Positions 16,394-26,973 of a stretch of 39,768 nt of DNA are shown here, piece after piece. The position numbers and the translations under genes were made by a program. A model generated the notes under the pieces. The model ran no database searches and was not told the origin of the DNA. It was given only the letters and a program-made list of their open reading frames with translations. How positions within the stretch are numbered: position 1 is the stretch's first letter; each line of letters starts with the position of its first letter. Source of the stretch: Lachnospiraceae bacterium (GTDB taxonomy: Bacteria; Bacillota; Clostridia; Lachnospirales; Lachnospiraceae); contig JAFRWW010000058.1 of assembly GCA_017441585.1 (NCBI GenBank), positions 1 to 39,768 on the forward strand, written 5' to 3'.

Positions 16394-17170
16394 TCACTTA
16401 TCCTGCTTATGAGGGGGAATGTCGGGTCTGATACCGCGGAGCTTCTCCATGCCCCTCTGAATGGCATCCCTGGAATTCTTCCAGTCAGCATCCTTGTTTC
16501 TGTAATCAAACTTATCACAGAACCAGGATACATCCTCCTGAACCCTGTTCATATTCTGTTCCATTATGGGAAAGATAAGCGCCGTAAACGCCGGGATATC
16601 CTTTTCCGACAGACAGCTTCTGGAAGCCTCCATCAGATATCCGAAATGATGCAGGCAAAAGCCCTTGCAGTTTCTGATCATGTCCACAAAATCAGGTTCC
16701 TTTTTATACAGATGGAAAAAGGTGTCAAAATACCTGTCAAAGGTATTCTTCATATAATCACACACATAGCAGCTCTTATCCATGGACACACACCATGAAG
16801 CCATGGGATCCGCGGGATTTTCAAAATCAAAACTCTTGGCCACTATGGGAAGCTTTTCCTTAAGGGAAGCCTTGGCAGGCTTGTACTCTCCCATCTTCTT
16901 TTTCAGGGTATCGATCATCTTCCTGTAATGTGTATTCAGTATCAGTCCGTTTCCCTGGGCGTTTCCGAATTCAAACATCTTCTTCAGATGATCGCGGCAA
17001 AAGCCCGTCTTGTCAGTCTGCTCCCTGATGTCGCTCTGCATGTAGGAATCGGAGCCCACCACAAAGTCGAGAGCCTTGTTCTCCAGATCCCGTTCAATCA
17101 CACAAAAAGGACATTCACAGTCTGTCTTAAACGCATCGATAAGGGGTATTTTGTATAATGCTTCTTTCAT
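16394..17170 (-). CDS. DUF6062 family protein, Cys-rich
   Basis: A 258-residue cytoplasmic protein beginning MKEALYKIPLIDAFKTDCECPFC, the typical opening of DUF6062 proteins in Clostridia. Several Cys/His pairs look like metal ligands: CECPFC (Cys18, 20, 23), GFCRDHL near 57, KSCYVCDYM in the middle, and GFCLHHFGYL near 168. Function is unknown. The start codon is 4 bases after a TetR gene, so the two are surely cotranscribed, and DUF6062 may take part in the response sensed by that regulator. Convergent to nth. Confidence 0.78.
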   Translation of the reverse strand: MKEALYKIPLIDAFKTDCECPFCVIERDLENKALDFVVGSDSYMQSDIREQTDKTGFCRDHLKKMFEFGNAQGNGLILNTHYRKMIDTLKKKMGEYKPAKASLKEKLPIVAKSFDFENPADPMASWCVSMDKSCYVCDYMKNTFDRYFDTFFHLYKKEPDFVDMIRNCKGFCLHHFGYLMEASRSCLSEKDIPAFTALIFPIMEQNMNRVQEDVSWFCDKFDYRNKDADWKNSRDAIQRGMEKLRGIRPDIPPHKQDK

Positions 17171-17174
17171 ATCA

Positions 17175-17777
17175 TCACCTGCAAAGATTTTCCTTCAGTA
17201 TCTGCAAATAAGGCAAAAAGCCGCTGATGATCTCAGCAGGCGTGATGCCGGCCGTATATCTGCGCATTTTATATCCGTCCATACACATGGCTACCAGTTC
17301 GTGGGTGTCCGCTATGGTCAGTCCCGTCTTGAGAATGGCGGGATCTGATTTCTCATCTATGAGGCTGCTATATATACCCTCACACTCCACATACCACTGT
17401 CTGGCCAGATCGGCCACCTCAGGGTCGTCCTCGCGGCCCAGTGATATGAGGAACATATCCAGGTAAGGGTGGAGCATCAGCATATGAAGCTTCGCCTCCT
17501 CCACCAGGCGGATGCGCTCAAAAAGATTGGTGTCTTCGCTCTTTACCTGGTCCTCCAGCTCTATGGTCATGTAACGGACACAATACTCCGTCACAAACTC
17601 ATACAGATTTTTCTTGCTGCCAAAGTAATGGAACAACAGACCCTTGGATATGCCCGCTTCCCTTACAATGGCATCCGTACCTGCCCTCTCATATCCGTTC
17701 TCGGCAAAAACCTTCACAGCCGCGTTGATCATGCGGTTCTGTTTTTCACCGGAAAGGGAAAAGAATTTTTCGTTCAT
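17175..17777 (-). CDS. TetR/AcrR-family transcriptional regulator
   Basis: A 200-residue TetR protein. The N-terminal DNA-binding domain is clear: KQNRMINAAVKVFAENGYERAGTDAIVREAGISKGLLFHYFGSKKNLYEFV (about 12-62), with the TetR-typical LLFHYFGSKK. The helical C-terminal domain is close in style to Clostridia regulators that pair with small hypothetical proteins. Directly upstream of DUF6062 with a 4-base gap. No palindromic operator is obvious in the 95-base spacer before it, which instead contains a hairpin repeat copy. Confidence 0.88.
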   Translation of the reverse strand: MNEKFFSLSGEKQNRMINAAVKVFAENGYERAGTDAIVREAGISKGLLFHYFGSKKNLYEFVTEYCVRYMTIELEDQVKSEDTNLFERIRLVEEAKLHMLMLHPYLDMFLISLGREDDPEVADLARQWYVECEGIYSSLIDEKSDPAILKTGLTIADTHELVAMCMDGYKMRRYTAGITPAEIISGFLPYLQILKENLCR

Positions 17778-17803
17778 GATATACCTCTCAACTTATCCTA
17801 TGA

Positions 17804-17831
17804 AAAAATCCTTCGCTGCGCTCAGGATGAC
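17804..17831. repeat. Short hairpin repeat copy with compensatory arm changes
   Basis: The arms here are ATCCT (17808-17812) and AGGAT (17824-17828) with an 11-base loop TCGCTGCGCTC type. The other copies have ATTCT and AGAAT. Both arms changed together, keeping the pairing, which supports a selected hairpin. Lies between tetR and map. Confidence 0.7.
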
Positions 17832-17872
17832 AAAAGATATAAAACAATCTTTCGCTGCTCTCTCCTGCGCAC

Positions 17873-18748
17873 TTACCAGCACAGTAATTCACAGCCGTCT
17901 TCCGTAACCACCAGCTGCACTTCCCACTGAGCGGAAAGAGAGCCGTCCTTGGTGCGGGCGGTCCAGCCATCCTCTTCATCAATATAGATATCATGCTTAC
18001 CGGCATTTATCATGGGCTCTATGGTGAAGCACATTCCGGGCACCATGAGCATTTCCTCCCCGGGGTTGCTCACATAGCTGACAAAAGGATCCTCATGAAA
18101 TTCCTTTCCTATGCCGTGTCCGCCTATGCTGCGCACCACCTCATAGCCGCAGCTTATAGCAAACTCATTTATCTTCGAGCCCATATCTCCCAGCGTCGTC
18201 CAGGGCTTTACATTTTCCACCCCTATCTCTACGCTCTTCTTTACGTTTTCCACCAGACGTCTGGCCTCGTCGGAAACATTTCCGATGAGATACATCCTGG
18301 AGGAATCCGAATAGTAACCTTCAAAGTATGTGGACACATCCACATTGATTATATCGCCGTCCTTTAATATCTCTTTTTCGGAAGGGATGCCATGACATAC
18401 CACATCATTTATGGAGGTGCACACACTCTTCGTATAGCCGTCATAACCTAAGGGGGCACAGTGTCCTCCCATCTCCTTCGTGATCTTAACTACCCAATCA
18501 TCTATCTGCTGGGTACTGATCCCCGCCTCTATATGTTCACCGACATAGTCAAGGACAGCCATGTTTATGACAGCGCTTCTCTTTATTCCTTCAATGTCCT
18601 TTTCGGACTTAATGATATCCCTGTCAGGTATGAAAAAGCCTTTATCGGCATACATTATGAGCTTATCGTCAAAGGCACTGTGGCACTGCTTATACTTCCT
18701 GCCGCTGCCACACCAGCAGGGAGCATTTCTCTCTAATTTCTTAACCAT
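17873..18748 (-). CDS. map: Methionine aminopeptidase with N-terminal SEC-C zinc motif
   Basis: From ATG 18746-18748 the product is 291 residues. The first 25 residues are a SEC-C motif, APCWCGSGRKYKQCH (Cys11, Cys13, Cys22, His23), seen in Clostridia type-I MetAPs and thought to bind zinc and perhaps the ribosome. The pita-bread catalytic domain follows. Metal ligands: Asp in INVDVSTYFEGYYSDSSR (two Asp), His in GGHGIGKEFHEDP, Glu in FTIEPMIN, and the last Glu in SAQWEVQLVVTEDG. It removes the initiator Met from new proteins. An alternative in-frame ATG at 18775 has GAGG upstream and would add nine residues. Confidence 0.93.
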   Translation of the reverse strand: MVKKLERNAPCWCGSGRKYKQCHSAFDDKLIMYADKGFFIPDRDIIKSEKDIEGIKRSAVINMAVLDYVGEHIEAGISTQQIDDWVVKITKEMGGHCAPLGYDGYTKSVCTSINDVVCHGIPSEKEILKDGDIINVDVSTYFEGYYSDSSRMYLIGNVSDEARRLVENVKKSVEIGVENVKPWTTLGDMGSKINEFAISCGYEVVRSIGGHGIGKEFHEDPFVSYVSNPGEEMLMVPGMCFTIEPMINAGKHDIYIDEEDGWTARTKDGSLSAQWEVQLVVTEDGCELLCW

Positions 18749-18782
18749 GATACCAATAATCCTGTCAACAATCATTCATCCT

Positions 18783-18846
18783 CATGTCATCCCAAGGAAC
18801 ATGGTGACAAAGGATCTTTAAGATTCTTCGCTTCGCTCAGAATGAC
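18783..18846. repeat. Two hairpin repeat units in tandem
   Basis: The second unit (18820-18846) is the canonical AAGATTCTTCGCTTCGCT-CAGAATGAC with arms 18823-18827 and 18839-18843. The first half (18783-18819, GTCATCCCAAGGAAC ... GGATCTT) is a related unit in the opposite sense. Located upstream of map. Confidence 0.7.
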
Positions 18847-18887
18847 ACTGATCAAAAACATGTGACATAACACAGATATACTCCAAA

Positions 18888-18923
18888 AACAAAAATTGTC
18901 CGTGTCGGTCAACACGGACAATT
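18888..18923 (-). terminator. Strong intrinsic terminator after the ABC-2 permease gene
   Basis: A perfect 12-bp stem (AATTGTCCGTGT 18894-18905, ACACGGACAATT 18912-18923) with a 6-base loop is followed on the minus strand by TTTTTGTTTTT. It is 100 bases past the stop of the minus-strand permease gene and should end the guaB-permease transcript. Confidence 0.88.
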
Positions 18924-19025
18924 ATATTACGTCATTCTTTAATTGTCAATCGGATCACCCAAAGCAGGATCATATCACCGGATAACACAAACCGATGATC
19001 ATACAGCCATGGTTCCTGTCATCTG

Positions 19026-19784
19026 TCAGTGCTTATAAAAAGCCGTCAATCCTATAGCCGACGCTATAACGGAATATACTATACCCAGGATCGCACACTT
19101 TAGGGGATTCATGGTAAAGTAAAACTGCAACGCCTGGAACTGCGGAGTGATGAGGATATCCATTATCTTTGTAAAAGGGAAAAGATGTATCTTTTCCGAG
19201 GCCAGCAACGTGATCAGTCTCGGTATCACCAGCACGGTCAGGAAATAAAAAATGAATGCATTTCTCTTCCTCTTGGCGGCGAACAGATACATCTGGCCTA
19301 TGGAGATGCCTGCCAGCCACAGAGGGAAAGCCACCAGCGCCTTCTGCAGGAAATCAAGTATGGTATCCATGCTCACGCTACCGCTGTCACCTATACCAAA
19401 GAGCATGGTGACCAGAAGCATGATGACAAAGGATACAAAAAACATGGCTATGCCCACCAGTACGGTGGCGCATAACTTACCGATATACAACTGCCAGCGT
19501 TTCAGTTTATTGGTGACTGAATCCTTGATATGAGGATTGGGATACTCCCGGCCGAAGACCATATCGGACAGGAAGATACAACTGTAATAGGGGACTATGA
19601 AAGCCCCCTCGGCAAATATGATAAGATTGTATGTAAATGATCCGTCATTCATGCCATAGATGCTTCTGAAGCATGCCATGGCGATATTAGCCAGAAGGCA
19701 GATCACAAAGATCCCCAGGATATAATACAGGGAATACTTTTTTCTGACCGCCCTGTAGGCTTCACGTGCTATATAATGAAACAT
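19026..19784 (-). CDS. ABC-2-type transporter permease, orphan
   Basis: A 252-residue integral membrane protein with about six hydrophobic spans (near 18-38, 55-75, 105-130, 150-172, 178-198 and 225-248). The opening MFHYIAREAYRAVRKKYSLYYILG resembles ABC-2 permeases of Clostridia that work with a separate ATPase, but no ATP-binding gene is adjacent. Substrate unknown. It starts 19 bases after the guaB stop and probably shares the guaB transcript. Gene order guaB-permease has no functional logic I can name. Confidence 0.72.
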   Translation of the reverse strand: MFHYIAREAYRAVRKKYSLYYILGIFVICLLANIAMACFRSIYGMNDGSFTYNLIIFAEGAFIVPYYSCIFLSDMVFGREYPNPHIKDSVTNKLKRWQLYIGKLCATVLVGIAMFFVSFVIMLLVTMLFGIGDSGSVSMDTILDFLQKALVAFPLWLAGISIGQMYLFAAKRKRNAFIFYFLTVLVIPRLITLLASEKIHLFPFTKIMDILITPQFQALQFYFTMNPLKCAILGIVYSVIASAIGLTAFYKH

Positions 19785-19803
19785 CAGTTATACACCCGGC
19801 TCC

Positions 19804-21387
<1,584 letters not shown>

Positions 21388-21480
21388 CTAAAAATATTAA
21401 GAAAAATTCTATCACAGCAAAAAATGCTTTTCAAGTCGTAACTTTTCAATATTTTACGACGCATTTTTACTGTTTTTCCG

Positions 21481-24168
21481 TCAAATTTTTTCAATCTTTA
21501 CGGCACATACCTTATATTCGGGGATACGGGCATACTTATCAAGAGCCGCATTGGTCAGGATATTCGCATTTCCGTCCGGGAAATGGAAGGGCATCCAGGT
21601 CTCCTTCGGAGATACCTTTTCCGATACCCTCGCGGTGGTGGTAAGCGTACCACGCCTTGACGATACCCTGATCTTTTCGCCGTTCTCTATTCCGAGCTTT
21701 GCGGCATCCTCGGTGTTCATCTCTATAAAGGAATGTCCTTCCTTCATCATGAGTCCGGGAGTCCTGCCGGTCATGGCTCTGGTATTGTAATGATAGAGGA
21801 TACGTCCCGTCATGAGGATGAAAGGATATTCATCATCAGGCTGTTCTGCGCTGGGAACATACTCTGCGGGATAGAACCAACCAAGACCTCTCGTAAACTT
21901 GCCCACATGCATGATAGGAGTTCCGGGGTGCTTTGCATCAAGGCAGGGCCACTGGAGGCTCTCGCCGCGATCCAGTCTCCTGTGACTGATACCACCGAAG
22001 CTGGGAGTCAGGGATGCTATCTCATCCATGATCTCCTCACTGGTAAGCTGGGGCTGGGGATATCCCATGCGGTTCATAAGATCGATGAAGATATCGGTAT
22101 CCAGCCTCATCTCGCCCTCGAGCTGAACCGCCTTCCTGACTCTCTGTACTCTTCTTTCGGTATTTGAGAAGGTACCTTCCTTTTCGGCATAGCTGGTACC
22201 GGGAAGGATCACGTCCGCATACTGAGCGGTCTCGGTCATGAACAGATCATCTAATACAAGGAAATCAAGACTCTCAAGCGCCTTCCTTATATGATTCTGA
22301 TCCGCATCAGTCACCACGGGATCCTCACCGAAGATGAAGAGTCCTCTTATCTCTTTTCTGATGGCCGCACCGAAGACATCAGTAGCATGGGTACCGGGCT
22401 TTTTGTTAAGTTCCACGCCCCAGGCCTTTTCAAACTTGGCGATGACGTCGGGATTGGTAACCTTCTGATAGCCGGGGAAATCTCCGGGAAGAGCACCCAT
22501 GTCACAGGCACCCTGCACGTTATTCTGACCACGCAGAGGATTCACGCCGCAGCCGCTCTTTCCCAGCTTGCCTACCAGCATGGCCATGTTGGACATGGAC
22601 ATAACGCCCTCTGTACCGGTGGAATGCTCGGTGACGCCGAGACAATAAATGATGGGCGCCTTCTTTGCCTTAGCGTACATAAGGGCCGCTTCTCTTAAGA
22701 GGTCCGGATCTATATGACAGATCTCTCCCACCTTTTCGGGGGTATACTTCATGACAATCTCTTTGAGCTCCTCATAGCCTTCCGTGCGTTCCTTTATGAA
22801 TTCCACATCTTCGAGATGCTCATTTATGATGACATTCATCATGCCGTTGGCAAAGGCCACATTGGTTCCGGGCTTTAATTTGATATGGACATCCGCCTGT
22901 TTTGACAGTCCTATGTCTCTGGGGTCCACCACTATGAGCCTGGCGCCCCTGGCCACTGCCTGCCTGATCTGCATGCCCACTACGGGATGCGCCTCTTCGG
23001 GATTGGAGCCCACCAGCATGATGCAGTCCACATCTCCGGTGATATCACCGATGGGATTGGTCATGGCGCCGGAGCCCAAGGTCATAGCCAGACCTGCCAC
23101 CGAAGCGGAGTGACATACTCTCGCGCAGTTATCCACATTGTTGGTACCGAAAGCACAGCGCACCATCTTCTGGAGCATATAGCAGTCCTCGTTGGGTGAA
23201 CGTGAACATGCAAAGCCGGCCAATGCATCGGGGCCATACTCTTTTTTGATCTGAAGGAACTTGGATGCGATGAGATCCAGAGCCTCATCCCAGGTGGCTC
23301 TCTCGAATTCTCCGGTCTCCTTATTCTTGATAAGGGGATACTTAAGCCTGTCGGGAGAATGTACAAAATTAAAGGAGCCAAAACGTCCCTTTACGCACAG
23401 AAGACCCTTATTTGAAGGTCCGTTCGCGGGTTCCACATCCACTATCACATTGTCCCTTACCACCAGATAATACTGACATCCGGTAGCGCAGTGAGGACAG
23501 GTGGTAAGCACCTTCTTTACACGTCCGGGCTGGTACTTGCGTCTGTTCTTGGCTATCAGAGCGCCTGTGGGACAGGCCTCAGCACAGTTGCCGCAGCTCT
23601 CACAGTCGGTCTCCTTCCAGTCGGGGCCAAAGGGCGCGTCTATGAGGGTGGTGGTTCCTATCTTTCCATTCTTAAGAGTCCTGTTGCCCGTGACCTTATT
23701 ACAGGTGGACACACATCTCTGACAGTTGATACAAAGCTCGGGATAGTAGGTGAGGAAAGGATTATCCTTCTTGACCAGATCACCATGAGTGGACTTCTCA
23801 TATTTGGAAGTCTCAATGCCGTACTCTCTGGTGAGATCCTGAAGAGTACACTCACCGGACTTGCCGCAGGATATGCAGCGCACGTCATGATGTGCCAGGA
23901 TCAGATTCAGCACTTCCCTGCGGGACTTCATGACCTTTGAAGACATGGTCTCTATGACCATCCCATCCTTTGCCTTTGTGTTACAGGAAGTGACGAGGTT
24001 TTCCTTGCCCTCGATCTCCACCACACACATCTTGCACGCACCGATCTCATTTACACCCTTTAAGTAACAAAGAGTGGGTATCCTGATGTCTGCCTTCTTT
24101 GCGGCCTCAAGTATGGTGAGGCCCTCTTCTACTTCATATTTATTTCCATCGATCGTAATATTTATCAT
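21481..24168 (-). CDS. fdhF: Formate dehydrogenase catalytic subunit (Cys-type, NuoG-like N-terminus)
   Basis: From ATG 24166-24168 the product is 895 residues. Iron-sulfur ligands in order: [2Fe-2S] Cys34, 45, 48, 62; a NuoG-type cluster with His94, Cys98, 101, 107; two [4Fe-4S] clusters (Cys146, 149, 152, 156 and Cys189, 192, 195, 199); then the molybdopterin-domain [4Fe-4S] Cys224, 227, 231, 258. The active-site segment is NCARVCHSASVAGL with Cys352-His353, where many formate dehydrogenases have selenocysteine. The C-terminal molydop-binding domain ends the protein. It oxidises formate or reduces CO2 with a Mo/W bis-MGD cofactor. Start and the upstream stop share one base (TGATG), so translation is coupled. 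GGAGG precedes the ATG by 9 bases. The longer upstream start lies inside the previous gene. Confidence 0.9.
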   Translation of the reverse strand: MINITIDGNKYEVEEGLTILEAAKKADIRIPTLCYLKGVNEIGACKMCVVEIEGKENLVTSCNTKAKDGMVIETMSSKVMKSRREVLNLILAHHDVRCISCGKSGECTLQDLTREYGIETSKYEKSTHGDLVKKDNPFLTYYPELCINCQRCVSTCNKVTGNRTLKNGKIGTTTLIDAPFGPDWKETDCESCGNCAEACPTGALIAKNRRKYQPGRVKKVLTTCPHCATGCQYYLVVRDNVIVDVEPANGPSNKGLLCVKGRFGSFNFVHSPDRLKYPLIKNKETGEFERATWDEALDLIASKFLQIKKEYGPDALAGFACSRSPNEDCYMLQKMVRCAFGTNNVDNCARVCHSASVAGLAMTLGSGAMTNPIGDITGDVDCIMLVGSNPEEAHPVVGMQIRQAVARGARLIVVDPRDIGLSKQADVHIKLKPGTNVAFANGMMNVIINEHLEDVEFIKERTEGYEELKEIVMKYTPEKVGEICHIDPDLLREAALMYAKAKKAPIIYCLGVTEHSTGTEGVMSMSNMAMLVGKLGKSGCGVNPLRGQNNVQGACDMGALPGDFPGYQKVTNPDVIAKFEKAWGVELNKKPGTHATDVFGAAIRKEIRGLFIFGEDPVVTDADQNHIRKALESLDFLVLDDLFMTETAQYADVILPGTSYAEKEGTFSNTERRVQRVRKAVQLEGEMRLDTDIFIDLMNRMGYPQPQLTSEEIMDEIASLTPSFGGISHRRLDRGESLQWPCLDAKHPGTPIMHVGKFTRGLGWFYPAEYVPSAEQPDDEYPFILMTGRILYHYNTRAMTGRTPGLMMKEGHSFIEMNTEDAAKLGIENGEKIRVSSRRGTLTTTARVSEKVSPKETWMPFHFPDGNANILTNAALDKYARIPEYKVCAVKIEKI

Positions 24169-25997
24169 CAGACTCTGCCTCCAATTATGCTGCCGCAGCC
24201 AAAATGATCGCATCGCAGGCACTTTCCGCACTCCTGCATAGCCTCTTCATATGACATGCCGTTTTCTATGGGCTCAAAACTCTTCTTCCTCTCGCGGGCC
24301 GAGATATCCGTAAGATGCACCCTGCCGTAATGGGTCCTGTCATTCTCCCTGGGCTCGGGCACCTGAATATCCTCAAGGTACTTATGATGATAGCCCAGAT
24401 ACTCATCTATATTGAGGGCTGCCACCTTGCCTGCACCGATGGCCTTGATAACGGTAGCGGGTCCGAAGACACAGTCACCGCCTGCGAATACCTTGTCATA
24501 ACCCTTGATCCTGGTGGTATCCTCAGTCTCGAAGGTCTTTCTGTGAGGATTCACGCTGTATTTCTCAAAAGGAGCTGATACTATATCCTGTCCGATGGCC
24601 ATGAGCACTACCTCACATGGCATCTCCCTCTCGGGAGCATTTGCCTCGGTAACACCGGGCTTGCCGGATCTGTCATACTCAAAAATGCGCTGGGGCTTCA
24701 TCACAAAGCCTGTGACCTTGCCGTCCCTGGTGCTGATGGCTCTGGGAGCGTTAAGAGTGAGGAGTTCCACGCCCTCTTCGATGGCGCCCTGGATCTCCGA
24801 AGGAAGGGCCGTCATATCCACCTGACGGCGTCTGTAGATAACGGTCACCTCGTCAGCCTTACAACGGATGGCTGAACGGGCGGCGTCCATGGCCACGTTT
24901 CCTCCGCCTACCACAACTACTCTCTTACCCGAAAAATCAGGTACATTGCCTCTGCCTATATCGCCGAGGAAATCAACTGCGGAATATACGCCCTCGGCCT
25001 CTACGCCCTCTATCTTAACGGACTTACCCGTCTGGGCACCGATGGCAACATATACTGCATTGTACTCATTTACCAGCTCTTCCATCCTCTTTTCATCCAC
25101 TGCGTGATTGAGATGAACCTCGATATTACCGGTGGAGAGAATGGCGTTTATATCCTGATCCAGACGATCCTTGGGGAGTCTGTAATTCGGGATGCCGTAG
25201 CGGAGCATGCCGCCCAGGGCTTCCCTCTCCTCAAACACATCCACATGATGTCCCATGAGTGAAAGATAATAAGCTGCGGTGAGACCGGAAGGTCCGCCTC
25301 CCACTATAGCCACCTTCTTACGGGTGGCCACGTTACACTCGGGAGTCTTAACCTGGTCTGCGGCGATCTGATCCACTGCGAACTTTTTAAGACCTCTGAT
25401 GTTTACTGGGCTGTCCAAAAGATCCCTGCGGCACTTTTCCTCACAGGGATGCTCGCAGATAAACGCGCAGGCTGTGGGGAAGGGATTATCCTGCCTGATG
25501 AGATTTATGGCGTCGGCATATCTGTGCTCTCCGATGAGGGCGATATAACCGGGGATATCCACGTGTGCGGGACAGTATGATATGCAGGGCACCTTTTGTC
25601 CCACATCATCCTGACAGCAATGGTCATTGATATGACTCATGTACTCATCATGGAAAAGGTCGGTGCTCTCAAGAACGATCCTGGCCGCCTCATAACCTAT
25701 GGCACAATCGGCGGTATCCCTGATCATCTCTCCCAGGGCCACCATATCCTCATATACGGACATATCGGCCTTACCCTCCAGGATGAGACGCATCATGTTT
25801 TCCAGCTGCTCCAGTCCGTCACGGCAGGGTACACACTTACCGCAGGTCTGAGATCTGGCGCTCTGTAAAAAGGCCAGCTGGACTGCGATGGGGCACACTC
25901 CGGGCGGATTTGCCTTGACGCGCTTGACAAAACGGTCAAGGAACTTTGTCGTCTTGTCATTCATGACATTCTTGTGAATGAGATATTTAGTGTCCAT
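24168..25997 (-). CDS. NuoF-tail/GltD-like NADPH oxidoreductase, partner of formate dehydrogenase
   Basis: A 609-residue chimera. Residues about 30-120 match only the C-terminal [4Fe-4S] part of NuoF (CGKCVPCRDG, Cys52, 55, 58 and Cys98); the FMN/NADH-binding part of NuoF is absent. Next comes a GltD/DPD-type double [4Fe-4S] domain (Cys138, 142, 177, 181, 185, 189), then FAD-binding VAIVGGGPSG (233-238 core), and a second Rossmann VVVVGGGNVA (364-369) with IYRRRQVDMTA, the Arg pattern used for NADPH in GltD. A C-terminal CGKCLRCDHFGCG adds more Cys. It probably passes electrons between NADP(H) and the dehydrogenase subunit, to which it is translationally coupled. The domain order resembles the SfrB type of oxidoreductase. 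AAGGAG precedes the start. Confidence 0.85.
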   Translation of the reverse strand: MDTKYLIHKNVMNDKTTKFLDRFVKRVKANPPGVCPIAVQLAFLQSARSQTCGKCVPCRDGLEQLENMMRLILEGKADMSVYEDMVALGEMIRDTADCAIGYEAARIVLESTDLFHDEYMSHINDHCCQDDVGQKVPCISYCPAHVDIPGYIALIGEHRYADAINLIRQDNPFPTACAFICEHPCEEKCRRDLLDSPVNIRGLKKFAVDQIAADQVKTPECNVATRKKVAIVGGGPSGLTAAYYLSLMGHHVDVFEEREALGGMLRYGIPNYRLPKDRLDQDINAILSTGNIEVHLNHAVDEKRMEELVNEYNAVYVAIGAQTGKSVKIEGVEAEGVYSAVDFLGDIGRGNVPDFSGKRVVVVGGGNVAMDAARSAIRCKADEVTVIYRRRQVDMTALPSEIQGAIEEGVELLTLNAPRAISTRDGKVTGFVMKPQRIFEYDRSGKPGVTEANAPEREMPCEVVLMAIGQDIVSAPFEKYSVNPHRKTFETEDTTRIKGYDKVFAGGDCVFGPATVIKAIGAGKVAALNIDEYLGYHHKYLEDIQVPEPRENDRTHYGRVHLTDISARERKKSFEPIENGMSYEEAMQECGKCLRCDHFGCGSIIGGRV

Positions 25998-26019
25998 GCG
26001 AAAACTCCTTATAAAAAAC

Positions 26020-26046
26020 TTGTAAAAACCTTTTTTATTTTATAAT
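26020..26046 (+). promoter_or_regulatory. Candidate fdhD promoter in the fdh divergent spacer
   Basis: A consensus TATAAT lies at 26041-26046 in an A+T-rich spacer, with TTGTAA at 26020-26025 as a weak -35 box at short (15-base) spacing. This makes the ATG at 26047 fall at the transcription start and favours the next ATG (26080) as the fdhD start. The opposite strand must hold the promoter of the formate dehydrogenase pair. Confidence 0.45.
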
Positions 26047-26079
26047 ATGGAGGAAACAAAAGCAAGGAAAGTTAATAAA

Positions 26080-26919
26080 ATGACAATATCAGACCGTTTT
26101 ATACCGCAAACCGGATATACAGAAAATGTTTCTTTTGTCACAGTCAGAAATGACGGTTCAAAAGAAGACATTTCCCGGACACTGTTACGGGAACATCACC
26201 TCACGGTGTTCATAAACGAAACCCGGGCCATGGAGATAGCCTGCACCCCCACACACCTGCCTTTTCTGGTGACGGGAAGGCTCATAAGCGAGGGACTTAT
26301 TTCGGGGGCGGATGATATCAACATTCTGGACATCTGTGAAAAGGGACTGAATGCAAAAGTGTTTTTGAAAGAAGGCTGCGGGATAAAAACGACTGATCTT
26401 ATCAATGTACAAAGCTGCTGTAACGATAATAAGAATTTTGTAACCGCAGACCGGGGATCGGGGGCGCCAGGGATCAGCGACCCTACGATCATGGATAATG
26501 AGATCTTCACACCCGAAGATATCTTCAGGCTGATATCTCACGCAAACAAAGATATGAAGCTGCACCGTGAGACCTCAGGCACCCACAGCTGCTATCTATA
26601 CCACGAAGGCGAAGTTATCTTTTCCTGCGAGGACATAGGCAGGCACAACGCCCTGGATAAGGTCATAGGGAAAATATATCTGGACGGTCTTTCGCCGGAA
26701 AGGTGCGCAGTGTTCACCACGGGGCGGACTCCCCTCGATATGGTCAGAAAAGGAATAAGGGCACGACTGGGTGCCCTTGTGTCAAAATCCGTTCCCACCT
26801 ATGATGCCGTCATGCTGGCAAAGGAATACGGCCTTAAGCTTTACAGCCGTGCATGGCCGGATTCTTATGAAAAACCCCATGACTTGAAATTCCCTGACAT
26901 AGGTCCAAACCACATGTAA
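26080..26919 (+). CDS. fdhD: FdhD formate dehydrogenase sulfurtransferase, divergent
   Basis: From ATG 26080 (AAGGAAAG 8 bases upstream) the product is 279 residues. FdhD carries sulfur from a cysteine desulfurase to the Mo-bis-MGD cofactor before its insertion in formate dehydrogenase. Recognisable segments: LPFLVTGRLISEGLI, then ETSGTHSCYLYHEGEVIFSCEDIGRHNALDKVIG, and FTTGRTPLDMVRKGIRARLGALVSKSVPTYDAVMLAKEYGLKL, all core FdhD motifs. In place of the family CxxC loop it has VQSCCNDNKN, an adjacent Cys pair. Position, divergent to the formate dehydrogenase genes and next to moeA, supports the role. An upstream in-frame ATG (26047) would add 11 residues. Confidence 0.88.
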   Translation: MTISDRFIPQTGYTENVSFVTVRNDGSKEDISRTLLREHHLTVFINETRAMEIACTPTHLPFLVTGRLISEGLISGADDINILDICEKGLNAKVFLKEGCGIKTTDLINVQSCCNDNKNFVTADRGSGAPGISDPTIMDNEIFTPEDIFRLISHANKDMKLHRETSGTHSCYLYHEGEVIFSCEDIGRHNALDKVIGKIYLDGLSPERCAVFTTGRTPLDMVRKGIRARLGALVSKSVPTYDAVMLAKEYGLKLYSRAWPDSYEKPHDLKFPDIGPNHM

Positions 26920-26973
26920 TGATCCTTGGTCGTCACAAAAGACAACCATCTGTCAAAAAATCTGTTAGTTCTC

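Noticed and set aside
24169..24231. Longer start for the formate dehydrogenase subunit
   Set aside because: It would lie inside the preceding gene, while the MINITIDG start is coupled to that gene's stop and preceded by GGAGG.
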